Origin: Actinomycetota bacterium
GTDB lineage: Bacteria; Actinomycetota; Thermoleophilia; Solirubrobacterales; Solirubrobacteraceae
Reading direction: 5' to 3'
Assembly: GCA_016781085.1 (NCBI GenBank)
Contig: JADDQZ010000059.1
Coordinates: 1 to 35,912, forward strand
Length of the DNA: 35,912 nt
Shown one piece after another: positions 7,727 to 16,318 of the stretch. The notes below the pieces were generated by a model. That model worked only from the letters and a program-made list of their open reading frames with translations, had not been told where the DNA came from and searched no databases. Each line of letters starts with the position of its first letter. Within the stretch, counting starts at the first letter, position 1. A program made the translations under genes and the position numbers.

Positions 7727-8440
7727 TCATTCGCCACTTCGCGGGCGACGATGCTCGGCCGCTTCGACGATCAACAAGACTTCGCGCAAATCATCGGTGA
7801 CGTGCAGGAGGTCCATGTCGCCCGGCGAGATTTTCTGCTCAGTCGTCATCGTGTCTTTCAGCCAGTCGGTCAGCCCGCGCCAATACTCCGTCCCGACTAA
7901 GACGATCGGAAAGTGGCGAATTTTTTCGGTCTGCACGAGCGTGGCCGCTTCAAAGAGCTCGTCCATCGTGCCGAAGCCTCCGGGGAATACGACAAAGGCG
8001 CTGGCGTAACGTACGAACATGACCTTGCGGACGAAGAAGTAGTGGAACTCGAGCCCGAGGTCGACGTAGGGATTGAGCGATTGCTCGAACGGCAACTCGA
8101 TGCCCAAGCCGATCGAAGGCACACCCACGTCCTTGGCGCCCCGGTTGGCCGCTTCCATGGCTCCCGGGCCGCCGCCCGTGATGATCGAAAACCCGTGCCG
8201 CCCGAGCCGGCGCGCGAGCTCACGCGCTTGGTCATATTCGGGGTGATCGACCGGAGTACGCGCTGAGCCGAAAATCGACACGGCCTTGCCGACATGCGCC
8301 ATGGCCTTGAAGCCCATTTGCAGTTCGTCCTGGATGCGCAGTACCCGGGCGGCATCGTCAAGCTCGGAAAAAATCGCCGGGCTGTCTGCGTCGAGGAGCT
8401 CCTCGTCCAAGTTGCTCGGCGGGCGGGGTGTTTGGTCCAT
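7727..8440 (-). CDS. LOG family protein (Rossmann-fold, TIGR00730 type)
   Basis: A 237-residue protein of the LOG / lysine-decarboxylase-like group, whose studied members release active cytokinin by cleaving nucleoside 5'-monophosphates (phosphoribohydrolase). GGGPGAME is at residues 89-96 and PGGFGTMDE at 153-161, with the FVRKVMF segment between them, so the active site appears intact. The start at 8440 has AGAGG just upstream and gives a product of the usual size for the longer LOG subgroup; a further upstream frame exists but overlaps the next gene. It lies downstream of a decayed phosphatase gene on the same strand. In bacteria without plant contact the role of LOG proteins is usually nucleotide metabolism. 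Confidence 0.9.
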   Translation of the reverse strand: MDQTPRPPSNLDEELLDADSPAIFSELDDAARVLRIQDELQMGFKAMAHVGKAVSIFGSARTPVDHPEYDQARELARRLGRHGFSIITGGGPGAMEAANRGAKDVGVPSIGLGIELPFEQSLNPYVDLGLEFHYFFVRKVMFVRYASAFVVFPGGFGTMDELFEAATLVQTEKIRHFPIVLVGTEYWRGLTDWLKDTMTTEQKISPGDMDLLHVTDDLREVLLIVEAAEHRRPRSGE

Positions 8441-8486
8441 GACCTCTGCTTTCCCCGAGAACGCCCGGAGGACGCCTAGCAGTCGA

Positions 8487-10939
8487 TCACGAGCCGGGCG
8501 AATCCACGGAGAAGACGACGATCGCGGTGTCGTCGCGCATCTGCTCGCCGGCCGACGTCGGGATGACGTCGAGGCGACGTGCCACTGCTTCGGCACCGGC
8601 TGCCGCCGACGTCCTCAGCAAGGTGATCAAGTTCTCTGGAGTGAGGATCCGAGGCGCTGCGGCTTCGTTCAAGCCGTCCGTATAAACGATGCAGGCATCG
8701 CCCGGCCGCAGCAGCACCTCGTCGACCGGCAGGTCGGCGTCTGGGATCACGCCAAGCATCGTGCCCGGTCGGCCGAACTCGCCGCCGCTTCCGTCTGGGC
8801 GCAGCAGCAGCGGCAGCGGGTGTCCAGCGCTTGCCACCTGCAGGATATGCCCGGACGCTGCCGGTTTGACGTGCATCACCAGGGCGGTGCAGAAGTCGCC
8901 GGACTCGCTTTGGCGCAGCAACGCTTCGTTGAGGCGGGTGAGGATCTTGTCCGGCCGACTTTCGAACATGGCGACGGCGCGGATGGTGTAGCGCGCAAGC
9001 GCTGTGACGGCGGCCGCGCCAGGCCCCTTCCCGCATACGTCGCCGATGACGAGCGCGTATCCGCCGGCCGTTTCGAAGGCGTCGTAGAAGTCGCCGCCGA
9101 CTTCCACGCCGCGTCCGGCTGCGTGGAAGCGGACCGCGACTTGCGCGCCCGGAATCCTGGCCAGTGTGGGGGGCAGCAGGCTTTGCTGAAGCGTGTGTGC
9201 GACTTTCGTCCGCTCCACGTGCAACAAGGCATTTCCAGCGCGACTGCCGCTCGCCGGGCGAGTTCCACGCCGAAGAAGAGATCGTCCTCGTCGAAAGCCG
9301 CGTGAGCGCGAGTACGAGCGAGGATCAGCGTTCCAAGGCCACCGCGGTGCCCCGGTAGCGGTAGGGCGATGGCCGAGTCGGCACCCAGGTCTCGCAGGAG
9401 CTTCCGGCAGCCAGAATAGGGGTCGTCGGTAAGAACGGTTCCCGGGGCGTCGCTGAGCTTGCGAAGCAGTTGCGGTCGGTGGGCGCTTAGTACGTCATTA
9501 CAAACAGGTTCCGGCCCCCGTGCGGGGCGAGCGTAGAAACCAGCTGGTCGAGCTTGTCCGGATCGGCGTGCGCAATTACGGCCGCCGCAGCGCGACCACT
9601 TGGCTCGAGCAAGGAGACGATGCAGAAATCCGCGATGTCGGGCACGGCGAGATCCGCCACGCCGCGCACCGCCGCCTCAGGGTCCAGTGAGGACAGGACT
9701 TCTCCGGCACGGTTGAGCAGGAGCGCGTACTCCTCGTCGCGTTTTCGCCCGGTGATGTCGCGCGCGGTGCCGACGACCCCCGCTACAGCGCCGGTGTGGT
9801 CGTAGTAGGGAGATTTGGTGGCGAGGAACACGCGCACGTTGTCGAGCATTTCCTCAAAGGAGTGCGCTTGCGCCGTCTGCATCACCGGCTAGATCGTCTT
9901 GGCGGATCCGAGCAGCAACGTCCACGGGCAGTAGATCGGCGTCGGTCCGGCCTACCACTTCTTCAGCATGCAGGCCCATCGCGGCCGCTCCTGCGTTGTT
10001 GATGAGCAGATAACGCCCGTTGCGGTCCTTGACGAACGCCGCATCCGCCGTGCCGCCCACGACGGCTTCGAGCAGGCGCCGGCTGCTTTGCAGCTCTTGT
10101 TCGAGGGCGCGGTGACGCCGCTCGGCTACGACGCGGGGGGTGACGTCCTGCAGCAACACGATGACCTCGTCGCCAGCGCCTTCCTCGTCAACTGCGGAGC
10201 TGACCTCGACCCAGCGGCTCGTGCGGTCAGAAATGAGCAGCTCGAACACGTCCGCGTTCTGGGGCTCGTCGGTGAGCGTTCCCGTTTTGAGATGCTCGGC
10301 CACGCGCTCTTGGTCGGCTGGAGCAAACAACTCTCGCAACGGCGTCCCGATCGAGCGCTCCTGCCTGTCGAGCAGGTCCTGCGCCCGGCGGTTCCAGCCG
10401 CGGATGTTGCCGTCGGCGTCGAGCGTTACGACGCCGATCGGGGCGCGGTCGAGCTTAGGCGCGAAGTGACGAGCGGCGAGCGGACGCGGCGCTGTCGACG
10501 AGTCGGCGTGCTGGCTGACTACTTCGATTGTGGCCTGGTGCCGGCGACGCTCCCTGGTCCGCGCCGCCGCATCACTGAGCTCGGCGCCCAGCATGGCCGC
10601 TTCTTCGATCGACCGGCACGTCACGTCGGGACCGAGAAAGGGCGTGAACAACCGCAAGCGGTCGAGCTCGTCGCGCTGGTCGGGCTCGGCGAGGATGATC
10701 GCGGTGAGGTCGCGGTCTTCCCGGTGCACGTGCTGTACGAGACTCAGCGGATCCGGCCACGCCGGACCGACACAAAGTGCTTCGACTCCTCCCATGCCCA
10801 CACGTGAAAGCAGGTCGTCTTGAGACGCGGCTTCCATCAAGCGGACTTCGCCCGCCAGCTTGAGCCCGGCGCAGATCAACGACGCCAGCTGGGAATCGGC
10901 GCCGACCAGGAGCACCGTGCCGGGCACGACGTCGGTCAC
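8487..10939 (-). pseudogene. PAS-PAS-GAF-SpoIIE phosphatase sensor, broken by frameshifts
   Basis: Read as one protein this would be an RsbU-like PP2C phosphatase for a sigma-factor partner switch. The order is: receiver-like domain (start at 10939), PAS 1 (APIGVVTLDADGNIRGWN), PAS 2 (ending VVGTARDITGRKR), GAF, SpoIIE/PP2C (LQQSLLPP, GGDFYD, DVCGKG, YTDG, DDTA). No single frame encodes it. Frameshifts are visible near 9886 (an extra G before VMQTAQAHSFEE), near 9515 (between LDQLVSTLAP and the next GAF segment ending PVCNDVLSAHR), and near 9232 (one A short in the LEN-ALLHVERTK helix). Pieces before, between and after remain conserved. The catalytic PP2C piece, 8487-9227, is itself open. Recent loss or indel errors in the assembly are both possible. 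Confidence 0.75.
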
Positions 10940-11683
10940 TCGCCCAACAGCGGCAAGCCCAGCAGCGAGCGGCCGGCCCAGTTACGAAGGATGTCCGTGG
11001 TCGGGGACATGACGTGCGCCGCCCGGGCGTCGCGCAGGGCGCGTTGCAGCAAGGAGTTCTCTCGATAGGCGACACCTCCGCACAGCGTCATGGCCTCGTT
11101 GGTCATGTGGACCGCGCAGTCGGCGACTTCGGCCTTACAGGAGAGGATCCCGGTGAGGGCATTGGGATCCCCAGCGTCGCCGGCGGCTGCTGCGTCGTAG
11201 ACAAGCCGCCGCGTCCGCTCGAGCTCCGCCCACAGGACTCCGAGCGGTGCTGGACGATCGGCTGCTGACCCAACGAGCTCCCGTGGGGGTACGCGCGCTT
11301 GGCAACATGCTCGCGCGTGAAGGCGAACGCCGCGTTGGCCACTCCGAAGTAAGAGCCCGACATGGCCATGAGGAAGTACGGCGCAATGACGTTGAAGAGG
11401 TACCACAGCTCGTCGCCTTCGCTGCCGAGCAGATCAACGCTCGCGCTGATCAGCAGTCGCCTTGCCTGCGATGACAGCTGAGCCCACGCAAATGCATGCC
11501 GAAGCACAGCGCGGTCGACGGGCAGTGGGCCCCCAGTTCTTCGCACACGCGCGCGAGCGCCAGCAAGCCATGTCCGTGTCCGCCGGCTTCCGCTGGTACG
11601 ACCAGGCCGCCGAGGCCGGCGGACAACAATGCCCGCACGCCCTCTTCAGGCCACTTCGCCTCGAGATCCACTTCTTCGGCCAT
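10936..11683 (-). pseudogene. Acyl-CoA dehydrogenase remnant
   Basis: Pieces of an acyl-CoA dehydrogenase in three frames. The N-terminal part (11683 downwards) reads WPEEGVRALLSAGLGGLVVP and EELGAHCPSTALCFGMH. Then the frame changes to VGSAVIAGKATADQRER. The expected central region of roughly 110-120 residues, with the FAD-binding beta domain, is missing, and the text resumes at LLGSEGDELWYLFNVIAPYFLMAMSG. A further frame change near 11250 leads to the C-terminal helices ending at 10936 (AAHVMSPTTDILRNWAGRSLLG). The stop overlaps the start of the PAS sensor gene (ATGA), showing the former operon. An enzyme lacking the middle domain could not bind FAD, so this is a true remnant rather than a sequencing artefact alone. 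Confidence 0.8.
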
Positions 11684-11889
11684 GGGTCCGAGTACATCGA
11701 CGCCGATGCTCCGGTGCGCGTGCGTCTCATCCTGGCCCGTCGGGGCAGCATGTCACCGTGGACGGGCTCTACACCTGCCCGTCATGCGCGATTACGGCAT
11801 GCGGCGGCAGCGTGAGCTCATGCGGAGCAGCGCCGAAAAGGCGCTCGAGGGGAGCTCGCGGACCAGGGCGCGTCGAGCGATCACCGGGC

Positions 11890-12312
11890 CTATGCGAGGC
11901 GGAAACCTACGCCGCCCTCGGGCCGCTTCTCCTTGACCAAAGCTCCGTCAGCGGCGTACTTCTGCAAAGACGAAGTGATGGACGCCTTGGAGCCGCCGAC
12001 GACTGTGGCGATCTCGGCAGCAGACGAACCTGGACGGTCGCTCACGGCGGCGAAGATGGCTTCGCGCACCTGGCCGCGAGGTCGTCGCGATCCGCCCGAT
12101 CCGCCATCACTGCCGCTTGCTCGTCCCTTTGGGCGTTCGCCGGTCAGGCGTGCCCGTGCGTCTTGGAGTTGACCCAATTCATCTTCAAGTGGCTGGACGG
12201 CTTTGCGGTACTGCTCGCGCTGCTGATCGAGCTCTTCGGTGACTGCGGTCAAACGCTCGTCGAGCGTCTTGAGAGCGTCCGCAAAGACGTTTTCAATAAT
12301 CGTATTGGCCAT
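11890..12312 (-). CDS. Coiled-coil plus winged-helix protein, unknown function
   Basis: A 140-residue protein I do not recognise by name. Residues 5-60 form a heptad-rich coiled coil (LDERLTAVTEELDQQREQY then LEDELGQLQDARARL). A glycine/serine/arginine linker occupies about 60-80. Residues 82-140 look like a small winged-helix domain (REAIFAAVSDRPGSSAAEIA, then SKASITSSLQKYAADGALV, and a wing ending GGVGFRLA). The layout suggests a dimeric DNA-binding protein. It is intact although it borders the decayed acyl-CoA dehydrogenase. A promoter-like element faces away from it at 12353-12379. Confidence 0.75.
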   Translation of the reverse strand: MANTIIENVFADALKTLDERLTAVTEELDQQREQYRKAVQPLEDELGQLQDARARLTGERPKGRASGSDGGSGGSRRPRGQVREAIFAAVSDRPGSSAAEIATVVGGSKASITSSLQKYAADGALVKEKRPEGGVGFRLA

Positions 12313-12352
12313 AACTTCAAACTAGCAAAGCAAGACCGCTGTGCCGCGCCTA

Positions 12353-12379
12353 TTGACCATGTGGTCGTTCGTGTACGAT
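12353..12379 (+). promoter_or_regulatory. Candidate promoter with inverted repeat over the -35
   Basis: TTGACC (12353-12358), a 15-base spacer and TACGAT (12374-12379), each five of six matches to consensus though the spacer is short. A GACCA/TGGTC inverted repeat overlaps the -35 box and could be an operator. It would drive the gene starting at 12544. Confidence 0.3.
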
Positions 12380-12543
12380 TTGCCCCTGCTTGCTCCCGGC
12401 TTCAATACACCTTGAAGGCGGCTGAAGTCGCTTAGCGCCGCTGGCAATGCCGAGCTGGACCCCACGTCACTGTTAGCCTCCAAGTAGTTTCCTCGGGGCT
12501 GACTGCGCCAATGCGGCCCCGGTGAATAGTTGAAGGAGTACCC

Positions 12544-12831
12544 GTGTCGGGCAATATCCGCTTGGCGTCAATCGCCGTGGCCCTGTTGATTGCAGCCGGC
12601 GCGTTCGTCGCGTTGCCTCCGGACGACACAGAATCCGTTGCGCGTCCTCAGTTCGATGCCCAACCGCCGACCAACACGCGTGGCGGTGACGAGGCTGAGC
12701 GCGATGCGGCGACTCCACGACACCCACAACGCCCAATGCTGCAAGTAGCAAAGCAACGTACGCTCGCGTTCAAGAAAGGCCAGCCCGCCGTTTCGGCGTC
12801 CGGCACTCAGAAAGCGACGTGGTGCACGTGA
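12544..12831 (+). CDS. Small exported or membrane-anchored protein, probably frameshifted
   Basis: GTG 12544 has a strong AAGGAG ribosome binding site 5-6 bases upstream. The first 95 codons begin with a hydrophobic segment (LASIAVALLIAAGAFVAL, residues 7-24) like a signal peptide or anchor, followed by a polar, probably unstructured stretch. This frame stops at 12831. A different frame continues to a stop at 12943 and encodes a protein-like tail (GYDVTKVIPANKTVTIKF, then SSSNIVMCR) resembling the end of an immunoglobulin-like secreted domain. One indel between about 12760 and 12835 would join them. I do not recognise the family, and the frameshift is a suggestion. Confidence 0.45.
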   Translation: MSGNIRLASIAVALLIAAGAFVALPPDDTESVARPQFDAQPPTNTRGGDEAERDAATPRHPQRPMLQVAKQRTLAFKKGQPAVSASGTQKATWCT

Positions 12832-13059
12832 CGGCTATGACGTCACGAAGGTCATTCCGGCGAACAAGACCGTGACGATCAAGTTTCAAGCCAGCATCGA
12901 AGGATCTTCGAAGTCGAGCTCGAACATAGTCATGTGCCGCTAGGGCGGATCCGGGTGGAGCCGTAGAGGAGTGGCACCAGCGCTGGTTATTGGCTATCAG
13001 CCACCAGCTGGAGTGTCGGCGCTGGCGTTGCATCCGGCCCGCGATCTCTCTCACCTAAG

Positions 13060-13133
13060 AGCCGGAGACGGGATTCGAACCCGTGACCCACGCTTTACAA
13101 GAGCGTTGCTCTGGCCAGCTGAGCTACTCCGGC
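13060..13133 (-). tRNA. tRNA-Thr (anticodon TGT)
   Basis: On the minus strand the sequence folds into a full cloverleaf. The acceptor stem is GCCGGAG / CTCCGGC, the D arm GCTC..GAGC, the anticodon stem ACGCT / AGCGT with loop CTTGTAA (anticodon TGT, reading ACA), and the T arm ACGGG-TTCGAAT-CCCGT. CCA is not encoded. In related genomes a tRNA-Thr often follows sigH; here it is 5.5 kb away and inverted. Confidence 0.95.
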
Positions 13134-13197
13134 GGGCCTTTCAGTCTACGAGGAAGCCACTCACGTGCGCGCGGTGACGGCTGCCTGGCGCGGCGCG

Positions 13198-13587
13198 TCA
13201 GTGCGACAACCCGACGCCGAAGGCGACGATGGCCACAGAGCTGACGAGTAGGGCGATGTTGAGTCCTCGCGAGCCCGGCCGGCGCATGTGGGCGGCGATC
13301 AGCACTCCGACGAGCACCAGCAATCCCAGCTTGGCGTGAAGGAAAGGATCGTTCCAGCGCCCGAGCTGGGAGGCCATCGAGAAGCCGGTCACCACCGCGA
13401 CCGCAATCGCGCCGACCGTGGCCATGCCGAAGTTGCGCGCGATGGTGCGCATCCGCTGATCACCTCGCATCACCGGAGCCACCACGGCGGCCATCATGAG
13501 TTGACCGCCGACGAACATCGCCATGGCGAGCAAGTGGACCCAGCGCAGTACTTCCGTGAAAGCCATGGCTGCAAGGATGGCATTCAC
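13198..13587 (-). CDS. Four-helix membrane protein, CopD-like
   Basis: A 129-residue integral membrane protein with four predicted helices: about 8-32 (VLRWVHLLAMAMFVGGQL), 50-72, 84-100 and 107-127. The first helix, with a WxH pair and following GGQ, resembles CopD-like or DUF2269-like small membrane proteins, but no function can be assigned. The GTG start overlaps the stop of the epimerase gene (GTGA), so the two are translationally coupled. ATG 13566 is an alternative start and would begin exactly at the first helix. Confidence 0.7.
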   Translation of the reverse strand: MNAILAAMAFTEVLRWVHLLAMAMFVGGQLMMAAVVAPVMRGDQRMRTIARNFGMATVGAIAVAVVTGFSMASQLGRWNDPFLHAKLGLLVLVGVLIAAHMRRPGSRGLNIALLVSSVAIVAFGVGLSH

Positions 13588-14498
13588 GCCGCGAGTTCGC
13601 GCCGCCAGCCGTCAAGGGCGTCCCGCAACGTCTGTTCGAGCTCGAGTTCCGGCTGCCAACCCGTTTCTTGTGACAACTTCTGGCACGAGCCGCGGATCTC
13701 GAGCACTTCGTTGGGCCGGATGAGAGCGGGGTCCGCGACGTGCTCGGCGCGTGCTCGGGCGGCCTGCGCCAAGGCCGACACAAGGTCGGCGGTCGAAGCG
13801 GAGCTCCCGGAACAGACGTTGTAGATCCCGCTACAGCCGCGCTGCACCAACAGTCGATACGCGCGCACGACGTCTCGCACATCGGTGTAGTCGCGTCGGG
13901 TAGCGGGATTGCCCGTGACGATGCGGACAGGATCGTTTCCGGCTTGTAGTGACGTCGCGAACTGGTGCGCGAGATTTGAGACGGCGTAAGACGGCGGCTG
14001 TCCTGGACCCGCATGGTTGAAGGCGCGTGCCCGCACGACATTCAAGCCGTGCCCGTCGGCGTAGAAGCCCGCCAGCAGGTCCGCCGAGGCCTTGGAAACG
14101 GCGTACGGGTTCTGCGGTCGCAAGGGCGCGTCTTCAGCGACCGGCAGCGCGTCTGGTGCACCGTAGACCTCGCCGCTGCTTGCGACCAACACGGCGGCCT
14201 CGGGCGTCTGGAGCCGGACTGCTTCGAGCAAGTTAAGTGTGGACGTCGAGTTGACAGCGAGGGTGTACGCGGGATCGCGCCACGACTCGCCGACATGCGC
14301 CTGTGCCGCCAGGTGGTAGACGACATCGGGTGCGGCGCGGGAGATGGCGTCGCGCGTAGCGCGCGCATCGAGCAGGTCTGTTCCCGGCGTGCCCGAGCGG
14401 GCGAGCTCGATCACGTCGTCGCCGGCATCGCGGCAGTGCGCCGCGAGGTGGCGCCCGGCGAACCCCGTCGCACCCGTGATCAACGCGCGGACGGCCAC
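13584..14498 (-). CDS. NAD-dependent epimerase/dehydratase, GDP-mannose type
   Basis: A 304-residue extended SDR acting on a nucleotide sugar. The cofactor loop GATGFAGRH is at residues 8-16, followed by the catalytic SSGEVYG and YAVSK motifs. The RRDYTDVRDVVRAY segment is typical of GDP-mannose 4,6-dehydratase and GDP-4-keto-6-deoxymannose reductase (Rmd) relatives. At about 300 residues it is closer in size to Rmd than to the longer dehydratase. It starts at GTG 14498, nine bases after the preceding gene, and is coupled to a small membrane protein. A role in surface polysaccharide synthesis is likely but the exact substrate is not shown. Confidence 0.85.
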   Translation of the reverse strand: MAVRALITGATGFAGRHLAAHCRDAGDDVIELARSGTPGTDLLDARATRDAISRAAPDVVYHLAAQAHVGESWRDPAYTLAVNSTSTLNLLEAVRLQTPEAAVLVASSGEVYGAPDALPVAEDAPLRPQNPYAVSKASADLLAGFYADGHGLNVVRARAFNHAGPGQPPSYAVSNLAHQFATSLQAGNDPVRIVTGNPATRRDYTDVRDVVRAYRLLVQRGCSGIYNVCSGSSASTADLVSALAQAARARAEHVADPALIRPNEVLEIRGSCQKLSQETGWQPELELEQTLRDALDGWRRELAA

Positions 14499-14507
14499 CG
14501 GCTTGAG

Positions 14508-15089
14508 TCAGTCGCCGCGGTAGAGGCGGCCCAGCGGGCCTTCGAAGGCCTGCGCGTCTTCGAGATCTTGGCCGCCCGCGGGCGCGAACACCGGTTGATC
14601 TTCGACGAAAGCGTCTTGAGTCGCTTGCAGTCGCCGGTGTAGCTCGCCCAGGATCGTGCCGAAAAGCAGATGTCGCCAGGTGGCTTGGGCGAACGCTCGA
14701 TGATCGCCCCACAGCCTGGGGAAGTCATCGGCGGCGGGATGAACCCGGTCCAGTAGCCGTGTGCCCGGCCACGTCAGCAGGTGCTCGGTCAGCGCGAAGA
14801 CGGGTCCACGAGCAGCGGGACGAAGCGGTAAACGCGTGTCGATGTTGGCGTAAACGGCGCCGAGGGCTCCACCGGTTGCGAGGTGCGCGGCGATTCCGAC
14901 CGGCCGCCAACCACGGCCACGAGTGAAGAACTTCCCGAGTAGCTCCGTGTCGTCGTAGCGCACGCCGAACAGCCGCTTGTCCGCGCTCTGCTGTGCGGCC
15001 CAGACGGCCGCCGCCGTTGCTCCCGCTATGACGCCGCGTGCCGTTCGATGCCGGTCGACGACCATCTGTGGCCACTGTAACGGCGCCAC
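14508..15089 (-). CDS. Conserved hypothetical protein, weakly hydrophobic
   Basis: A 193-residue protein that I can compare only with uncharacterised actinobacterial proteins. It contains amphipathic or membrane-associated segments (ARGVIAGATAAAVWAAQQ near residue 18 and GIAAHLATGGALGAVYAN near 65), a conserved-looking RAFAQATWRHLLFGTILGEL stretch, and an acidic tail. It could be a small membrane protein of the YagU/DUF1440 sort, but this is a guess. ATG 15062 is an alternative start. It is the first gene of the minus-strand set ending at 13198 and is divergent from the ECF sigma gene at 15221. Confidence 0.6.
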   Translation of the reverse strand: MAPLQWPQMVVDRHRTARGVIAGATAAAVWAAQQSADKRLFGVRYDDTELLGKFFTRGRGWRPVGIAAHLATGGALGAVYANIDTRLPLRPAARGPVFALTEHLLTWPGTRLLDRVHPAADDFPRLWGDHRAFAQATWRHLLFGTILGELHRRLQATQDAFVEDQPVFAPAGGQDLEDAQAFEGPLGRLYRGD

Positions 15090-15220
15090 CGCCGGCGGGT
15101 ACGAGTTGCCGGATGGCCATGGATCTCAAGACGCCGGCAAGCGTGGCGCGACGCGAGGCGCCCAAGTCCACAGTCAGGCGCGTAAACGCGTCCCCGACGC
15201 CGCGGATAGTCTCCGCTGAC

Positions 15221-15895
15221 ATGGCCGTTCCAGCCGACCTCCCTCCTGACGGAATCCCGGCTCGGGCCTCGAGTTCGGCTGCGGGTGCGCCGGCGGGCGC
15301 CGGGTCTTGCGACCAGGCGGTTACGCAGCTCCCCTCGGCCGACCGCCAACCGGAGGCCGCGTCCCGCCGCAAAGACAAAGCGTGGCTGGACGGGAAGTTC
15401 ACACAGCTGTATCGCGCGCATCTGCGTGACGTGTACTCGTATTCGTACTACCGCGTGGGCAACCACCACGACGCCGAAGATCTCACCACGCAGACGTTCA
15501 TCCAGGCCTACCGGCACTTCGATCGAGCGCTGCGCGAGTCCGAAGGTCGCCCCTTGCGACCCTGGCTGATCCGTATCGCTCACAACCTCGCCGCCAACTA
15601 CTACCGCGACCGCGCGCGGCGCCCGCAGACGCCGATCGACGACGCCGGTCCGCTGGCGATCTTGCACACGACGGAATCCTTGGTCGAGCAGCGCGACGAT
15701 CTGGCACGCATCCTGCGCTGCGTGCAGCAACTCCCCGAAGACCGGCGAGAGGCCGTGATCATGCGGTTTGCTCTTGGCATGGACAACCGTGAGATCGCTC
15801 GCGCGCTAGCGCGCAGCGATGGTGCCACGAAGGTGCTGCTCCACCGCGCGGTCCGTCAACTCGAAGGGCTCGTAGCCGCGGAGGAAAGCGTGTGA
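15221..15895 (+). CDS. ECF-type RNA polymerase sigma factor
   Basis: A 224-residue sigma factor. Residues 1-55 are a non-conserved Pro/Ala/Ser-rich tail. Region 2 follows (LYRAHLRDVYSYSYYRVGNHHDAEDLTTQTFIQAY, in pieces) with the PLRPWLIRIAHNLAANYYRDR helix for -10 recognition. Region 4 reads LPEDRREAVIMRFALGMDN then REIARALARSDGATKVLLHR. ATG 15221 is the first in-frame start not overlapping the divergent gene; earlier ones would run into it. The downstream membrane protein overlaps by four bases (GTGA) and may be its regulator. No zinc-binding anti-sigma motif is visible there. Confidence 0.88.
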   Translation: MAVPADLPPDGIPARASSSAAGAPAGAGSCDQAVTQLPSADRQPEAASRRKDKAWLDGKFTQLYRAHLRDVYSYSYYRVGNHHDAEDLTTQTFIQAYRHFDRALRESEGRPLRPWLIRIAHNLAANYYRDRARRPQTPIDDAGPLAILHTTESLVEQRDDLARILRCVQQLPEDRREAVIMRFALGMDNREIARALARSDGATKVLLHRAVRQLEGLVAAEESV

Positions 15896-16260
15896 GCATG
15901 CCTGAGGAAGTCAACGGGTTCGAGACTCTGCTGCGCCAGGCGCTCGTGCCCGTTGACCCGCCGCAAGAACTCGAGCAGCAACTGGAAGACGCGTTCGGCT
16001 CGCTGGTGCAAGCCGCTGCCGAGGAGCTCGAAACCTGGGAGCTGACGGCGATGCGCGATCCGCGCAACTGGGTGCGTCCGGCCGGCGCGGTGCTCGTCGG
16101 ATCGGGTGCCGCGTTTGGACTCGTCCTCGTGCGCACCCGGCGCAGGCGGCACAACCGGCGGGCGCAATCGCGCAACGTGTTCGACCTCGCCGGGCGGACG
16201 GTTCGCGACTTGGGTTCCGAAGTCGGGCGGCTTGCGCAAGAGGCGGCGAGTCGCCGCTGA
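15892..16260 (+). CDS. Single-pass membrane protein coupled to ECF sigma factor
   Basis: A 122-residue protein of unknown function. Residues 1-60 are acidic and helical (LLRQALVPVDPPQELEQQL); a hydrophobic segment around 64-80 (AGAVLVGSGAAFGLVLV) is followed at once by a run of arginines, and the tail is basic and helical. This predicts the acidic part outside and the arginine-rich tail inside, or a membrane-peripheral form. GTG 15892 overlaps the sigma stop; ATG 15898 is the alternative. Its placement suggests an atypical anti-sigma factor, but it lacks the HxxxCxxC motif. Confidence 0.7.
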   Translation: MSMPEEVNGFETLLRQALVPVDPPQELEQQLEDAFGSLVQAAAEELETWELTAMRDPRNWVRPAGAVLVGSGAAFGLVLVRTRRRRHNRRAQSRNVFDLAGRTVRDLGSEVGRLAQEAASRR

Positions 16261-16318
16261 TGCGCATCGGCGGCTCGCGCCTGATCCAGTTGACTCCGGG
16301 GCGCGTAGCAAGGGGGCA

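Noticed and set aside
8286-9305. Plus-strand frame of 339 residues across LOG and the phosphatase
   Set aside because: Composition typical of antisense frames; minus-strand LOG and PP2C motifs are clear.
9230-9890. Programmed frameshifting in the phosphatase gene
   Set aside because: Three separate breaks, no slippery heptamer or stimulatory structure noticed, and the adjacent gene carries a large deletion, so decay or errors are more likely.
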